Origin: Mycolicibacterium palauense | GTDB lineage: Bacteria > Actinomycetota > Actinomycetes > Mycobacteriales > Mycobacteriaceae | Length of the DNA stretch: 64,000 bases | Direction: 5' to 3' | Assembly: GCF_002592005.1 (NCBI RefSeq) | Contig: NZ_NVQF01000022.1 | Location: 1 to 64,000 of the forward strand | Shown here: in pieces, positions 33,749 through 42,938 of the stretch | Layout of the letters: each line of letters starts with the position of its first letter | Position numbering within the stretch: position 1 is the stretch's first letter | The notes under the pieces: generated by a model | Told to the model about the DNA's origin: nothing | The model's database searches: none | The model's input: the letters and a program-made list of their open reading frames with translations, nothing else | Translations under genes and position numbers: made by a program

Positions 33749-34429
33749 TCAGGTGCGTCCCGGGCCGAGGTGGGCGAGGAACCAGTCCCGCGCCAGCTCC
33801 GCCACGGTCTCCAGCGCGCCGGGCTCCTCGAACAGGTGGGTGGCGCCGGGCACCACCGCCAGCCGGCACTCGACCGGGATCGACTGTTGTGCCCGCTTGT
33901 TCAGCTCGAGGACCACCTCGTCGCGCCCACCGACGATCAACAGGGTCGGCGCGTCGACCCGCGCCAGTGCCGGACCCGCGAGATCGGGCCGGCCGCCGCG
34001 GGAGACCACCGCGGCCACCTCGATGCGGGGATCGGTGGCCGCCCGCAGCGCCGCGCCCGCGCCGGTGCTGGCCCCGAAGAACCCCACCGGCAGCGGTGCG
34101 GTGTCGTCCTGGTCGGCCAGCCACGCGGTGACGTCGACCAACCGGCGTGCCAGCAGGTCGATGTTGAACACGTTGGCGCGGTCGGCCTCCTCCGCCGGGG
34201 TCAGCAGGTCGAACAGCAGGGTGGCGAACCCGGCTTCGTTGAGCACGTCGGCCACGAAGATGTTGCGGGGACTGAACCGGCTGCTGCCGCTGCCGTGGGC
34301 GAAGACCACCACGCCCCGCGGATCCGGTGGGATCGTCAGGTGCCCGGCGACGCGGACCGCGCCGGCGACGATCTCCACTTCCTCGTCACGGCGCGGCGGG
34401 GTGCGCCTTCGGCCTGAGGGAACCATCAT
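33749..34429 (-). CDS. Alpha/beta hydrolase, dienelactone-hydrolase type
   Basis: Two in-frame ATGs (34429 and 34426) follow AGGAGG; the second has the better spacing. The protein has 226 residues. Motifs are the HG oxyanion turn [11 protein letters not shown], nucleophile GASTG in [13 protein letters not shown], and the acid/His parts in [13 protein letters not shown] and [12 protein letters not shown]. Such enzymes cleave esters or lactones in the cytosol. It lies upstream of hspX in the same direction; a weak GGGAC half-site near 34497 might extend DosR control to it, but this is doubtful. Confidence 0.85.
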   Translation of the reverse strand: MMVPSGRRRTPPRRDEEVEIVAGAVRVAGHLTIPPDPRGVVVFAHGSGSSRFSPRNIFVADVLNEAGFATLLFDLLTPAEEADRANVFNIDLLARRLVDVTAWLADQDDTAPLPVGFFGASTGAGAALRAATDPRIEVAAVVSRGGRPDLAGPALARVDAPTLLIVGGRDEVVLELNKRAQQSIPVECRLAVVPGATHLFEEPGALETVAELARDWFLAHLGPGRT

Positions 34430-34577
34430 CAGCCTCCTGTGTGGCCAGCCTAGGGACGCCGCCGGGCGAATTCGAGGCCGTCGGCGGCCCGAATCGGGGA
34501 CCAACGGCACCGATGCCGCGGCGGCGGTGCGACCGGTGAGGGTCGGCTCGTCGCGGTCGCTCTGGGAGAATGCGCCG

Positions 34578-35330
34578 GTGACGATTGGCCTGATCTGTGC
34601 GATCGAACCCGAACGGGCCCACCTGGGCCGGGAACTGACCGATACCCGCAGCGAGGTCGTGGCGCACGCCCGGTTCGACACCGGCCGCCTGGACGGCCAC
34701 GAGGTGGTGCTGGTCGGCGCCGGGATGGGCAAGGTCAACGCCGCGCTGGTGGCCACCCTGCTCGCGGACCGATTCGGTTGCCGGGCAGTGGTTTTCTCCG
34801 GTGTGGCCGGCGGGCTGGACCCCGAGCTGAACATCGGCGACATCGTCGTCGGGATGCGTGCGATCCAGCATGACGCCGGCGTCATCGACGACGACAGGCT
34901 GCAGCACTACCAGGCCGGCCACGTGCCGTTCATCAACCCCACCGAGCGGCTGGGGCACGCCGTGGACGCCGAGCTGGCGGCCACGGTCCGAGACCGACTC
35001 GACGGGCTGACGCTGCCGCCGCTGTCCCGGGCGGCCGGCGGCGCGGACCGCGCGCCGCGGATCACCTACGGCACGGTCCTGACCGGCGATCAGTTCCTGC
35101 ACTGTGAGCGCACCCGCGACCGGCTGCACGGCGCGCTCGGCGGTTCGGCCGTCGACATGGAGGGCGCCGCCGTCGCGCAGGTCTGTGAGGCGTTCGGGAT
35201 CCCCTGGCTGCTCATCCGCGCGCTGTCCGACCTCGCCGGGCGGGACTCCAGCTTCGATTTCCCGGCCTTCGTCGACGAGGTGGCCGGTAGTTCGGCGGCC
35301 ATTCTGCGCAGGCTGCTGCCGGTGCTCTGA
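34578..35330 (+). CDS. 5'-methylthioadenosine/S-adenosylhomocysteine nucleosidase
   Basis: GTG 34578 (GGGAG about nine bases upstream) gives 250 residues. The purine-nucleoside-phosphorylase-like fold shows [42 protein letters not shown] and the substrate-binding [17 protein letters not shown] with the conserved Met-Glu pair. It splits methylthioadenosine and S-adenosylhomocysteine to adenine and the thio-sugar, recycling products of methyltransferases and polyamine synthesis. It is divergent from the hydrolase/hspX genes. Confidence 0.88.
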   Translation: MTIGLICAIEPERAHLGRELTDTRSEVVAHARFDTGRLDGHEVVLVGAGMGKVNAALVATLLADRFGCRAVVFSGVAGGLDPELNIGDIVVGMRAIQHDAGVIDDDRLQHYQAGHVPFINPTERLGHAVDAELAATVRDRLDGLTLPPLSRAAGGADRAPRITYGTVLTGDQFLHCERTRDRLHGALGGSAVDMEGAAVAQVCEAFGIPWLLIRALSDLAGRDSSFDFPAFVDEVAGSSAAILRRLLPVL

Positions 35331-35360
35331 GGTTCTCGCCGGCCCCGTCGCGTGCTTTCC

Positions 35361-35430
35361 CGCTGCCACCGTCGGCACCATCGCCGCTGCCACCGTCGGC
35401 ACCATCGCCGCTGCCACCGTCGGCACCTCC
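35361..35430. repeat. 24-bp tandem repeat, about three copies
   Basis: The unit begins CGCTGCCACCGTCGGCACC and repeats at 35361, 35385 and 35409, the last copy being incomplete. It starts 30 bases past the nucleosidase stop and is not in a supported gene. Confidence 0.8.
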
Positions 35431-35517
35431 GTGTGCGGCAACGCTGGCGGCTTGCGGCACCGTTGGCGGCGCCAACGCATCGAGTGTGCGCGCAGATCGC
35501 GTTCCGTGCGTGCGGGA

Positions 35518-35644
35518 CGATCCAGGCGCACGTTCGGTGCAACGGGGCCGGGTCGTGCGACAGCCCGCGGCGATCCAGGCGCACGCTCGGTGCAACGGGG
35601 CCGAGCTGTGCAACGGGGCCGAGTTGTGCAACGGGGCCGGATCG
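35518..35644. repeat. Mixed direct repeats before the IclR gene end
   Basis: A ~31-bp unit beginning CGATCCAGGCGCACG occurs at 35518 and 35571. From 35591 an 18-bp unit, TGCAACGGGGCCGAGCTG, recurs at 35609 and 35627 with small changes. Together with the 24-bp array, 35331-35681 is a repeat-rich spacer between two convergent genes with no gene of its own. Confidence 0.75.
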
Positions 35645-35681
35645 TGCACGGCGCGCCGGGTCGGGTGTCGGGTCGCGGCGC

Positions 35682-36533
35682 TCAGTTGGCGCGCGAGGTC
35701 CAACCCAGGAACCGGCTGATGCCGCCGGCGGCGGCGACGGTCTGGGTGGCCACCGACTCGAAATCGGTCACCTTGAGCCGGTAGGCCGGTCCGGAGACGC
35801 TCAGCGCGGCCACGGTCTGGCCGGTGTTGTCGAACACCGGCGCGGCCACCGCGTTGAGACCGATCTCCAGCTCCTCGCGGGCGCTGCCCCAGCCCGCCCG
35901 GCGGATGGTGGACAGCTCCGAACGCAGCCGCGTGAGGTCGGTGATGGTGTTGTCGGTGAACCCCTCCAACGAGGAGCCCAGCCGTGTCCGCATGTCCTCG
36001 GCGGAGAGCGCCGAGAGCAGGACCTTGCCGCTGGAGGTGGCGTGGGCGGGGCAGCCCCGGCCCACCCAGGTCTGCAGCGCGACCTCGGCGGTGCTGGTGG
36101 CCTCCACGATGTTGACCGCCCGGTCCTCCTCGAGGATCGCCAGCGTCGCGGTCTCGCCGATGTCGGAGGCCAGCCGGTTACACGCGTCCTGGCCGAGTTT
36201 GGCCAGGTCCTGGTTGCCGCTGCGGGACCGCGCCAACCGGGACACCGCCACGCCGAGCTGGTATTTGCCGCGTTCGGAGAGCTGCTCGACGTAGCCGCGG
36301 GACTCCAGCGCGGCGATCAGCCGCGACACCGTCGATTTGTGTACGCCCAGCTCGCCGGCGATCTCGGTGACCCCGCCCTTGCCCATCTCGGCGAGGATCT
36401 CCAGCACCAGCAGCGCCCGGTCGACCGATTGCACCGCAGATGCGCGGGTCCCGGCTTCGCCGTCGTCGCCAATGGCCATATCCTCGCCGATACTACCGGC
36501 CGCCCCGGTGGCGACCGTCAGCGAGCCGCTCAT
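35682..36533 (-). CDS. IclR-family transcriptional regulator
   Basis: ATG 36533 overlaps the Rieske stop (ATGA) and gives 283 residues; ATG 36479 is an alternative. The N-terminal winged helix (SVDRALLVLEILAEMGKGGVTEIAGELGVHKSTVSRLIAALESRGYVEQL) is followed by the effector domain (WVGRGCPAHATSSGKVLLSALS, RAGWGSAREELEIGLNAVAAPVFDNTG). It closes the betaine-type demethylation operon and likely responds to one of its metabolites. Two 17-bp IclR-type sites stand before the first gene of the operon and are its probable target. Confidence 0.9.
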   Translation of the reverse strand: MSGSLTVATGAAGSIGEDMAIGDDGEAGTRASAVQSVDRALLVLEILAEMGKGGVTEIAGELGVHKSTVSRLIAALESRGYVEQLSERGKYQLGVAVSRLARSRSGNQDLAKLGQDACNRLASDIGETATLAILEEDRAVNIVEATSTAEVALQTWVGRGCPAHATSSGKVLLSALSAEDMRTRLGSSLEGFTDNTITDLTRLRSELSTIRRAGWGSAREELEIGLNAVAAPVFDNTGQTVAALSVSGPAYRLKVTDFESVATQTVAAAGGISRFLGWTSRAN

Positions 36534-37678
36534 GCCGGGCCGGTCCGCGTCACCACCCAGTCGTGGAACTCGGCGATGTGGTGCTCGGCGGGCACCAGCA
36601 CACCGCCGTCGCGGTAGGCGCGTGAGGCCATGGCGGGCTGGGTGCGTTCGCAGGCGTCGAAGTCCTGGAGATTGACCCGGTGGAACAGCTCCACGGAGCG
36701 GCTGACGTCCCGGTCGTCGCCCACGACGTCGGCCGAATACAGCCAGTCGCATTCGACGACGGTGCGGTCGGCCGCGGTGGGGAACATGCGGTGGAAGATG
36801 ATGTGGTCGGGAACCAGGTTGATGAACGCCGTGGGCCGCACGGTGATGGCGAAGTACCGGCGGTCCTGGTGGTCGGCCACACCGGGCAACGTCGCGAACC
36901 CGTCGCCCCCGTCGATGGTGAACCCGGACACGCCCGCACCGAACTCGGCGCCCCGCCCCACGGTGGATTGGGCGGCCTGGCCGCGGGCGAACTCGGGCAC
37001 CAGCCCGGAGAGCTCGGGGTGGATGGTGGCGCAGTGGTAGCACTCCATGAAGTTCTCGACGATGAGCTTCCAGTTGGCGGCGACGTCGTAGACCACCCGC
37101 CGGCCCACCTGCAGGGTGTCGACCCCGTAGTTGTCGATCGCCTCCGGATGGCCCAGCCGGTGGGTGGCCGCGGCGATGACCTCGTCGTCGAACGAGGGCG
37201 GGTCGTCGGCCAGGCACACCCAGGCGTAGCCCAGCCACTCCCGCAGCGCGACCCCGATCAACCCGTAGCGCTCGCGGTCGATGCCGGCGCCGCTCTCGTC
37301 GGTGAGGGCGCCGATGTTGGGGGCCCCGACGAGCCGACCGTCCAGCCCGTAGGCCCAGGAGTGATACGGGCAGCGCAGGTTTCGCCGCACCTGGCCCTCG
37401 GGCTCGGTGCACAGGGTGGCGCCGCGGTGGCGGCAGATGTTGAGGAAGGCGCGCAGGGCCCCGTCGCGTCCGCGCACCACCAGCACACTCTCGCGGCCGA
37501 TCCGGACCGTCTTGAACTGGCCGGGCTGGGCCAGGTCGCTGCTGCGCACGGCGCACATCCACATGCGCTCGAAGACGAGTTCCTGCTCGGCGGCGAACAC
37601 CGCCGGGCTGGTGTAATGGGCGCCACCGAGGGTCGCCCGTAGCGACGACTCCTGCACCGGCTCGTCGATAGCGGTCAT
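36530..37678 (-). CDS. Rieske non-heme iron oxygenase (glycine betaine demethylase-like)
   Basis: The 382-residue protein starts at ATG 37678, overlapping the previous stop. The Rieske cluster ligands are CRH (in [11 protein letters not shown]) and C-x2-H in [10 protein letters not shown]. The mononuclear iron site is in [15 protein letters not shown]. The layout matches GbcA-type oxygenases, which oxidatively demethylate glycine betaine to dimethylglycine, and related carnitine or stachydrine enzymes. The neighbours supply the next two demethylations. No reductase subunit gene (GbcB-like) lies in this operon, so electrons must come from elsewhere. Confidence 0.85.
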   Translation of the reverse strand: MTAIDEPVQESSLRATLGGAHYTSPAVFAAEQELVFERMWMCAVRSSDLAQPGQFKTVRIGRESVLVVRGRDGALRAFLNICRHRGATLCTEPEGQVRRNLRCPYHSWAYGLDGRLVGAPNIGALTDESGAGIDRERYGLIGVALREWLGYAWVCLADDPPSFDDEVIAAATHRLGHPEAIDNYGVDTLQVGRRVVYDVAANWKLIVENFMECYHCATIHPELSGLVPEFARGQAAQSTVGRGAEFGAGVSGFTIDGGDGFATLPGVADHQDRRYFAITVRPTAFINLVPDHIIFHRMFPTAADRTVVECDWLYSADVVGDDRDVSRSVELFHRVNLQDFDACERTQPAMASRAYRDGGVLVPAEHHIAEFHDWVVTRTGPA

Positions 37679-38811
37679 GCGGACACCAGCCTTTGCGGAT
37701 CGAACAACGAGATGGGGTGTGCGGTGCGGCCGTCGATGGCCAGGTCGGCGAGGATCTCGCCGACCACCGGAACGAATTTGAAGCCGTGCCCGGAGAATCC
37801 GCAGGCCACGGTGACATTGTCGTGCTGCGGATGGTGGGCGATCACGAAGTGCTGGTCCGGGGTGTTGGAGTACATGCAGGTGGCCGCGTGCAGACACGGC
37901 GCGTCCAGGGCGGGCAGCAGTTCTCCCACCCGCGTGCGCATTTCGGCGACCTCATGCTCGCCGACGGTTCGGTCGATGTCGTCGGGAGTGCAGGAGATGC
38001 CCTTGCGGAAGAAGGCGACCTTCACTCCGCCACCGGGCCCGTCGATGGCCGGGAAGCCGTAGATCTGTGCGCCGGAGGCGTTCTCGTCGATGAAGATGGG
38101 GTGATCGGTGAAGGCGGCACCGCCGTCGGCCGGGTCGAGCCAGTACATGACCTGACGCTCGACGGTGATGGGCACGCCGAACTCGCCGAGCAGTTGCGGC
38201 GCCCAGGCGCCGGGACAGATGACCAACCGGCCCGCGGTGTAGCTGCCGCGGGCGGTGGTCACCCGGACGCCGGCGGCGGTGGCCTCCCAGTCCAGCACCG
38301 CCTCGTCGAACCGCAGTGTCGCCGAGGCCCGCTCGGCCAGCGACAGGTGCGCGCGCACGGTGTGCTCCGGGCGGGCGAATCCGGCCTTCTGCTCGTAGAC
38401 GGCGATATCGCCCGGGTTGGGGGTGAAGTTGGGGAAACGGGCGGCGAGTTCGGCGGCCTCGAGCACCTCGTGGGGCAGCCCCCACTCGCGGCTGGCCCGC
38501 AGGCTGCCAGCCACGGTCTGGCACTCCGGAGGGCCGATGAACAGCCCGCCGGTGAGCCGGTAGACGTCGGGGTCGGCCCGCCGCGCCAGCTCCTCCCACA
38601 GTTCGTAGGCGCGCAGCAGCAACGGGACATAGGCGGGGTCCTCGAAGTAGGACTGCCGGATGATCCGGGAACCACCGTGGCTGGACCCCCGGTCGTGGGC
38701 GGGCCGGTGCCGTTCCAGCCCCAGCACCCGCTGACCGCGGGCGGCCAGATGGTAGGCGGCGGAACTGCCCATTCCGCCCAGGCCGACCACGATGACGTCA
38801 TAGCTGGTCAT
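37675..38811 (-). CDS. Monomeric sarcosine/N-methyl amino acid oxidase (MSOX/MTOX type)
   Basis: The 378-residue flavoenzyme has the FAD motif [19 protein letters not shown] at its N-terminus, then [21 protein letters not shown] as in MSOX. The covalent flavin cysteine is likely that in [17 protein letters not shown]. Such enzymes remove the methyl group of sarcosine or N-methyl amino acids with oxygen, making formaldehyde and peroxide. It lies seven bases below the dehydrogenase gene and overlaps the Rieske gene, so it probably performs the sarcosine step of betaine breakdown. Confidence 0.88.
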   Translation of the reverse strand: MTSYDVIVVGLGGMGSSAAYHLAARGQRVLGLERHRPAHDRGSSHGGSRIIRQSYFEDPAYVPLLLRAYELWEELARRADPDVYRLTGGLFIGPPECQTVAGSLRASREWGLPHEVLEAAELAARFPNFTPNPGDIAVYEQKAGFARPEHTVRAHLSLAERASATLRFDEAVLDWEATAAGVRVTTARGSYTAGRLVICPGAWAPQLLGEFGVPITVERQVMYWLDPADGGAAFTDHPIFIDENASGAQIYGFPAIDGPGGGVKVAFFRKGISCTPDDIDRTVGEHEVAEMRTRVGELLPALDAPCLHAATCMYSNTPDQHFVIAHHPQHDNVTVACGFSGHGFKFVPVVGEILADLAIDGRTAHPISLFDPQRLVSA

Positions 38812-38817
38812 GGATGC

Positions 38818-41286
38818 TTACCTCCGGATCCGGGAGAGGGTGGGGTCGACCACCGGGTCGGCGACCACGGTGGCGGGATGGCGGGACCCGAAGTAGTCCA
38901 CGACGACGGACGCTCCCGCGGTGGTGTCGGGCGGCAGCCACGCGTAGGCCAGACAGCATCCGGCGGTCGGGGAGTAGCCCGCGCTGGTGACGTACCCGAC
39001 GCAGTCGAGCTCACCGCCCCCGCCCCGCGCGAAGACAGGCTCCTTGCCCATCAGCATCGCGGTGGGTTCGGTGAGCGCGATCGTCATCAGCCGCCGCCGG
39101 GGTGGGGAAGCGGCCTCCAGGGCCGCGCGACCGAGGAAATCGCCCTTGGTCATCCGGACCGCGAAGTCGACGCCGGCCTCCTCGGGGGTGTGCTCGGCGG
39201 TCATGTCGGTTCCCCAGGCGCGGTAACCCTTTTCGAGCCGCAGGCTGTTGAGCGCGATCCGGCCGGCGGCGATCGCCCGGTGCGGTGTCCCGGCCTGCCA
39301 GAGCAGATCCCACAGGGCGGCCCCGTAGCAGGCGTCGGTGTAGATCTCCCATCCCGACTCGCCGACGTAGGACACCCGCAGCAGGGTGACCGGCAGCGCG
39401 TCGAGGTAGGTCTGCACGGCCGAGAAGTACTTCATGGCGCCCAGCGTCAGGTCCGCGTCGCACAACGGGGCCACGACGTCGTAGGCATTCGGCCCCCACA
39501 CCCCGATGCAGCACGTCCCGCCGGTGACGTCACGCACGGTGACGCTGCCGTCGGCGGGCAGGTGACGGGTCATCCAGTCGTAGTCCAGGGGGCCGTTGGC
39601 GCCCACCTGATACTCGTCCCCGGCGAGCCTGGTGACGGTCAGATCGCTGCGGATGCCGCCGGTCTCGTCGAGCATCAGGCTGTAGCGCACCGCGCCCACG
39701 CGGGTGTCGACGTCGTTGGTGGTCAGGCGCTGCAGGAAGTCCGCGGCTCCGGGCCCGGTGACGGCGTAGCGGGTCAGCGGGGTCATGTCGTAGAGGGCGA
39801 CGTGCCGGCGGGTCCAGTGCGCCTCGGCGATGGCGACCGGTGACCAGAACCGGGCCGACCACTCGTCGCGGTCGGGGAACTCCACGCCCTCGGCCCGCAG
39901 GGCTTGCAGCACAGGCAGGTTGGCGTCGAAGTAGGCGGGGCGTTCCCATCCGCCGGCCTCGTAGAAGTGCGCGCCCAGCTCCCGCTGACGGTGGTGGAAG
40001 GGGCTGGTCCGCAGGCCGCGCAGCGCCGTGCGGTACTGGTGCGGGTGCACGATGTCGTAGACCTCGACGAAGGCCTGGCTGCTGGTCTCGGCGATGAACC
40101 GGGGGCTGCGCGCGAGGTCTTCGAACCGGTAGAGGTCGCATTCGCTGACGTCCAGCGACGGGGTTCCCTGCAGGATCCATTCCGCCGCGGCGCGCGCCAC
40201 GCCGGCCGAGTGGGTGACCCACACCGCCTCGGCGACCCAGAACCCGGCGAGGTCGCGGTGCTCGCCCAGGATCGAGAAACCGTCGGGGGTAAAGGAGAAG
40301 ATCCCGTTGAACCCCTCGTCGAGCTTCGAATCCCCCAGCGCCGGAAGCAGTCTGACCGACTGTTCCCAGGCCTGCGCGAAATCGCCCTCGGTGAACGGCA
40401 GCATCGAGGGCATCGGCTCCTCGGCGGTGTCGACCAGAAGCGTCGTCATGTCCACCGGCATCGGCTTGTGGCCGTAGTAGCCGATGCCGAGCCGGTCGAC
40501 GTGCTCGCGGTAGTACAGGTCCTGATCCTGGTGGCGCAGGATCGGCAGGCCGGCCTCGGAGCTTTCGGTGTTGCGTCCGGCCAGCGGCCCCACCCGCCCG
40601 GTCTTGGCGTACTGGTGGGCCATCGGCACCAGCGGCACCACCAGGTCGACCCCACGGGCCAGCTGCGCACCCCAGAAGCCGGCCGCGCAGACCACGATGT
40701 CGGCCTCGAGCACGCCCTCGTTCGTGCGCACCCCGGTAACCCGGCCGCCGGCCGACTCCACGCCGAGGACCTCGGTGTGCGGGCGGAACACCGCCCCGCG
40801 GGCCATGGCCCGCCGGGCCTGCGCCTCGGCGGCGCGCAGGGCCTTGGCCAGTCCGTCGGCGGGGGTGTGCAGACCGCCCAGGATCTGGTCGGGATCCAGC
40901 AGCGGATGCAGCGCGGCGCACTCGGCCGCGTCGAGCAGCCGGCCCTCGATGCCCCGCGACTGTGCCCAGCCGGCCTTGCGGTGCAGGTCGGCCCACCGTT
41001 CTGCGGTGGTGGCCACCTCGAGCCCGCCGACCGGGTTGAAGACCCAGCCGCCGGGATGGTGCAGGGCCGAGAACTTCTCCACGGTGTAGCGCGCGAATGC
41101 GGTCATCGTCTTCGACGGGTTGGTCGCGAAGACCAGACCAGGTGCGTGGGAGGTGGACCCGCCGGTGGAGAACAGCGGCCCGCGGTCGACCACGGTGACG
41201 TCGCCGGCGCCGCGCGCTGTCAGCTCGTCGGCCAGCGAGCACCCCACGATGCCCGCACCGACGACGAGGATTTTCGGACCGCCCAT
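38818..41286 (-). CDS. Dimethylglycine/sarcosine dehydrogenase-type FAD and GcvT-domain protein
   Basis: ATG 41286 gives 822 residues. The N-terminal half is a DAO-type FAD domain (ILVVGAGIVGCSLADELTARGAG, TGGSTSHAPGLVFATN, VVCAAGFWGAQLARG). The C-terminal half is an aminomethyltransferase domain (RRHVALYDMTPLTRYAVTGPGAADFLQRL, then GESGWEIYTDACYGAALWDLLWQAG and a GCV_T-C end). This two-domain layout is that of dimethylglycine and sarcosine dehydrogenases, which move the methyl group to tetrahydrofolate. It is the first gene of the operon, directly below the tandem IclR-type operators. Confidence 0.9.
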   Translation of the reverse strand: MGGPKILVVGAGIVGCSLADELTARGAGDVTVVDRGPLFSTGGSTSHAPGLVFATNPSKTMTAFARYTVEKFSALHHPGGWVFNPVGGLEVATTAERWADLHRKAGWAQSRGIEGRLLDAAECAALHPLLDPDQILGGLHTPADGLAKALRAAEAQARRAMARGAVFRPHTEVLGVESAGGRVTGVRTNEGVLEADIVVCAAGFWGAQLARGVDLVVPLVPMAHQYAKTGRVGPLAGRNTESSEAGLPILRHQDQDLYYREHVDRLGIGYYGHKPMPVDMTTLLVDTAEEPMPSMLPFTEGDFAQAWEQSVRLLPALGDSKLDEGFNGIFSFTPDGFSILGEHRDLAGFWVAEAVWVTHSAGVARAAAEWILQGTPSLDVSECDLYRFEDLARSPRFIAETSSQAFVEVYDIVHPHQYRTALRGLRTSPFHHRQRELGAHFYEAGGWERPAYFDANLPVLQALRAEGVEFPDRDEWSARFWSPVAIAEAHWTRRHVALYDMTPLTRYAVTGPGAADFLQRLTTNDVDTRVGAVRYSLMLDETGGIRSDLTVTRLAGDEYQVGANGPLDYDWMTRHLPADGSVTVRDVTGGTCCIGVWGPNAYDVVAPLCDADLTLGAMKYFSAVQTYLDALPVTLLRVSYVGESGWEIYTDACYGAALWDLLWQAGTPHRAIAAGRIALNSLRLEKGYRAWGTDMTAEHTPEEAGVDFAVRMTKGDFLGRAALEAASPPRRRLMTIALTEPTAMLMGKEPVFARGGGGELDCVGYVTSAGYSPTAGCCLAYAWLPPDTTAGASVVVDYFGSRHPATVVADPVVDPTLSRIRR

Positions 41287-41300
41287 GACCACCCCACAGT

Positions 41301-41336
41301 GTTGCGCGTTACGGAACGTATTGCGTAATGCGCAAC
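41301..41336. promoter_or_regulatory. Two IclR-type operators before the demethylation operon
   Basis: Two 17-bp dyads fit GTT-x-CG-x5-CG-x-AAC: GTTGCGCGTTACGGAAC at 41301-41317 and, read on the minus strand, GTTGCGCATTACGCAAT at 41320-41336. Their centres are 19 bases apart. They lie 15-50 bases upstream of the dehydrogenase start, so bound regulator would block transcription. Confidence 0.6.
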
Positions 41337-41524
41337 ATCGTGCGCCCTGTTGGGTCCGCCGTCAAGCCGAACGGGCAGATCGGCGCGCCGGGTCATGTCG
41401 GGTGCCGGCGGCGGCGATTTGCGAGACTGAGGCTCGGCCTGTCGAGCAGTGAAGGAGAACCCCTGTTGGTGCACTGTGATGGCTGCTCGCGGCCGCGCCC
41501 CGCGGGATCGGCGCACCCGCCGAG

Positions 41525-42868
41525 ATGAGCGAGCCCGCACCCGAGAACGAGCCCGCCGCGGGCCAGCCCGACGACTCGCTGCACGGGTCGGTTCTCATCT
41601 GTGTGACGGCCGTCGTCGCCGGGGTGTTCATCGGCGTGGTCGGCGGCGCGTTCCGTTGGTGCCTGCAGGAGGCCGAACGCCTGCGCATCGACCTGGTGGA
41701 CTGGGCGCACGGGCTTCCGGGGCCGGGCTGGTTGATCCCCATCGCCGTGGCCGCCGCCGGCGCCACCCTGGCCGCGTTGATCGTGCGCTGGATGCCGCTG
41801 GCCGCCGGCAGCGGCATCCAGCATGTCGAGGCCGTCTTCCGCGGTGAGGCCAGGCCTCCGCTGCTGCGGCTGCTGCCGGCCAAGTTCGTCGGCGGGGTGC
41901 TGGGCATCGGCTCCGGACTGGTGCTGGGCCGCGAGGGGCCCACGGTGCACATGGGCGCGGCGATCGGCGCCGAGGCGGCACGACGGGTCCGGCTGCCCGA
42001 CGCCGAGGTCCGGATGATGCAGACCGCGCTGGGCGGGGCCGGGCTCGCGGTCGCGTTCAACGCGCCGATCGGCGGCACGCTGTTCACCCTCGAGGAAGTG
42101 ACCCGCTCGTTCCGCCTGAAGACGGTGCTGGCCACCATGTTGGCCGCGGCCGCGGCCGTCGGGTGTTCGCGCCTGCTGATCGGCAACCGGCCGGATTTCA
42201 TCGTCGAACCGATCGGGGCTCCGGAACTGCGCTTTCTTCCGCTGTTCGTCGTCTTCGGCGTGCTGACCGGGTGCCTGGGTGCGGCCTACAACCGGTTGGT
42301 GCTGTGGTTCCTCGACCATGTCCGCGACATCCGGCGGGTGCCGCCGGTGATCAAGGCCGCCGTCATCGGCGGGGTGGTCGGGGTGGCGATGTACATCTAC
42401 CCGCTGGCCGTCGGCGGCGGAGACACCCTGACCCAGTTGATCGTCAGCGGGCACCACATCGTGCTGCCGGTCGTCATCGGCTACCTGCTGGTGCGGTTCG
42501 TGGCGGGGCCCCTCTCGTACTCCGCGGCCGTGCCGGGAGGGCTGTTCGCGCCGCTGCTGGCGGTGGGGGCGCTGTGGGGACTGCTGTTCGCGGGCGCCTT
42601 CGACGCGGTGTGGCCCACCGACGTCTCGCGGCTGGCGGTACCGATGGCGCTGGTCGGCATGGCCACCTTCTTCGGCGCGACCGTGCGCGCCCCGGTCACC
42701 GGGATCGTCCTGGTCATCGAGATGACGGCGACGACGGCGACGGCCATCCCGATGCTGGCCGCCACCGCCGCCGCGGTGCTGACCGCCTACCTGGTGGCCT
42801 CCCCGCCGATCTACGACTCGTTGCGGCAGCGGATGCCGCCCGAATCCCCCCGGGCCGACGGGCCCTGA
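41525..42868 (+). CDS. ClC-family chloride channel or H+/Cl- exchanger
   Basis: A 447-residue membrane protein. The selectivity motifs are GSGIQHVEA, GREGPTVHMG (external gating glutamate) and GLFAPLLAVG. The internal proton glutamate is kept in LFTLEEVTR, which favours a proton-coupled exchanger over a channel. About eleven hydrophobic helices are evident. There is no C-terminal CBS pair. The gene is divergent from the demethylation operon. Confidence 0.92.
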   Translation: MSEPAPENEPAAGQPDDSLHGSVLICVTAVVAGVFIGVVGGAFRWCLQEAERLRIDLVDWAHGLPGPGWLIPIAVAAAGATLAALIVRWMPLAAGSGIQHVEAVFRGEARPPLLRLLPAKFVGGVLGIGSGLVLGREGPTVHMGAAIGAEAARRVRLPDAEVRMMQTALGGAGLAVAFNAPIGGTLFTLEEVTRSFRLKTVLATMLAAAAAVGCSRLLIGNRPDFIVEPIGAPELRFLPLFVVFGVLTGCLGAAYNRLVLWFLDHVRDIRRVPPVIKAAVIGGVVGVAMYIYPLAVGGGDTLTQLIVSGHHIVLPVVIGYLLVRFVAGPLSYSAAVPGGLFAPLLAVGALWGLLFAGAFDAVWPTDVSRLAVPMALVGMATFFGATVRAPVTGIVLVIEMTATTATAIPMLAATAAAVLTAYLVASPPIYDSLRQRMPPESPRADGP

Positions 42869-42938
42869 ATCCCGTCGCCGGTGCGGGCGCGGGGATACGG
42901 TGGGTTGACGTTGTCGGCGGCACACCGGGGGTGCGGCG

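Noticed and set aside
34491-34510. Second DosR-like site upstream of the hydrolase
   Set aside because: Only a GGGAC half-site matches; the other half departs from the consensus.
35361-35644. Possible CRISPR array
   Set aside because: Units abut without unique spacers of constant length, repeats are short and no cas gene is near.
35352-36617. 421-residue plus-strand frame across the repeat spacer and the IclR gene
   Set aside because: It is antisense to the IclR gene and low-complexity before it.
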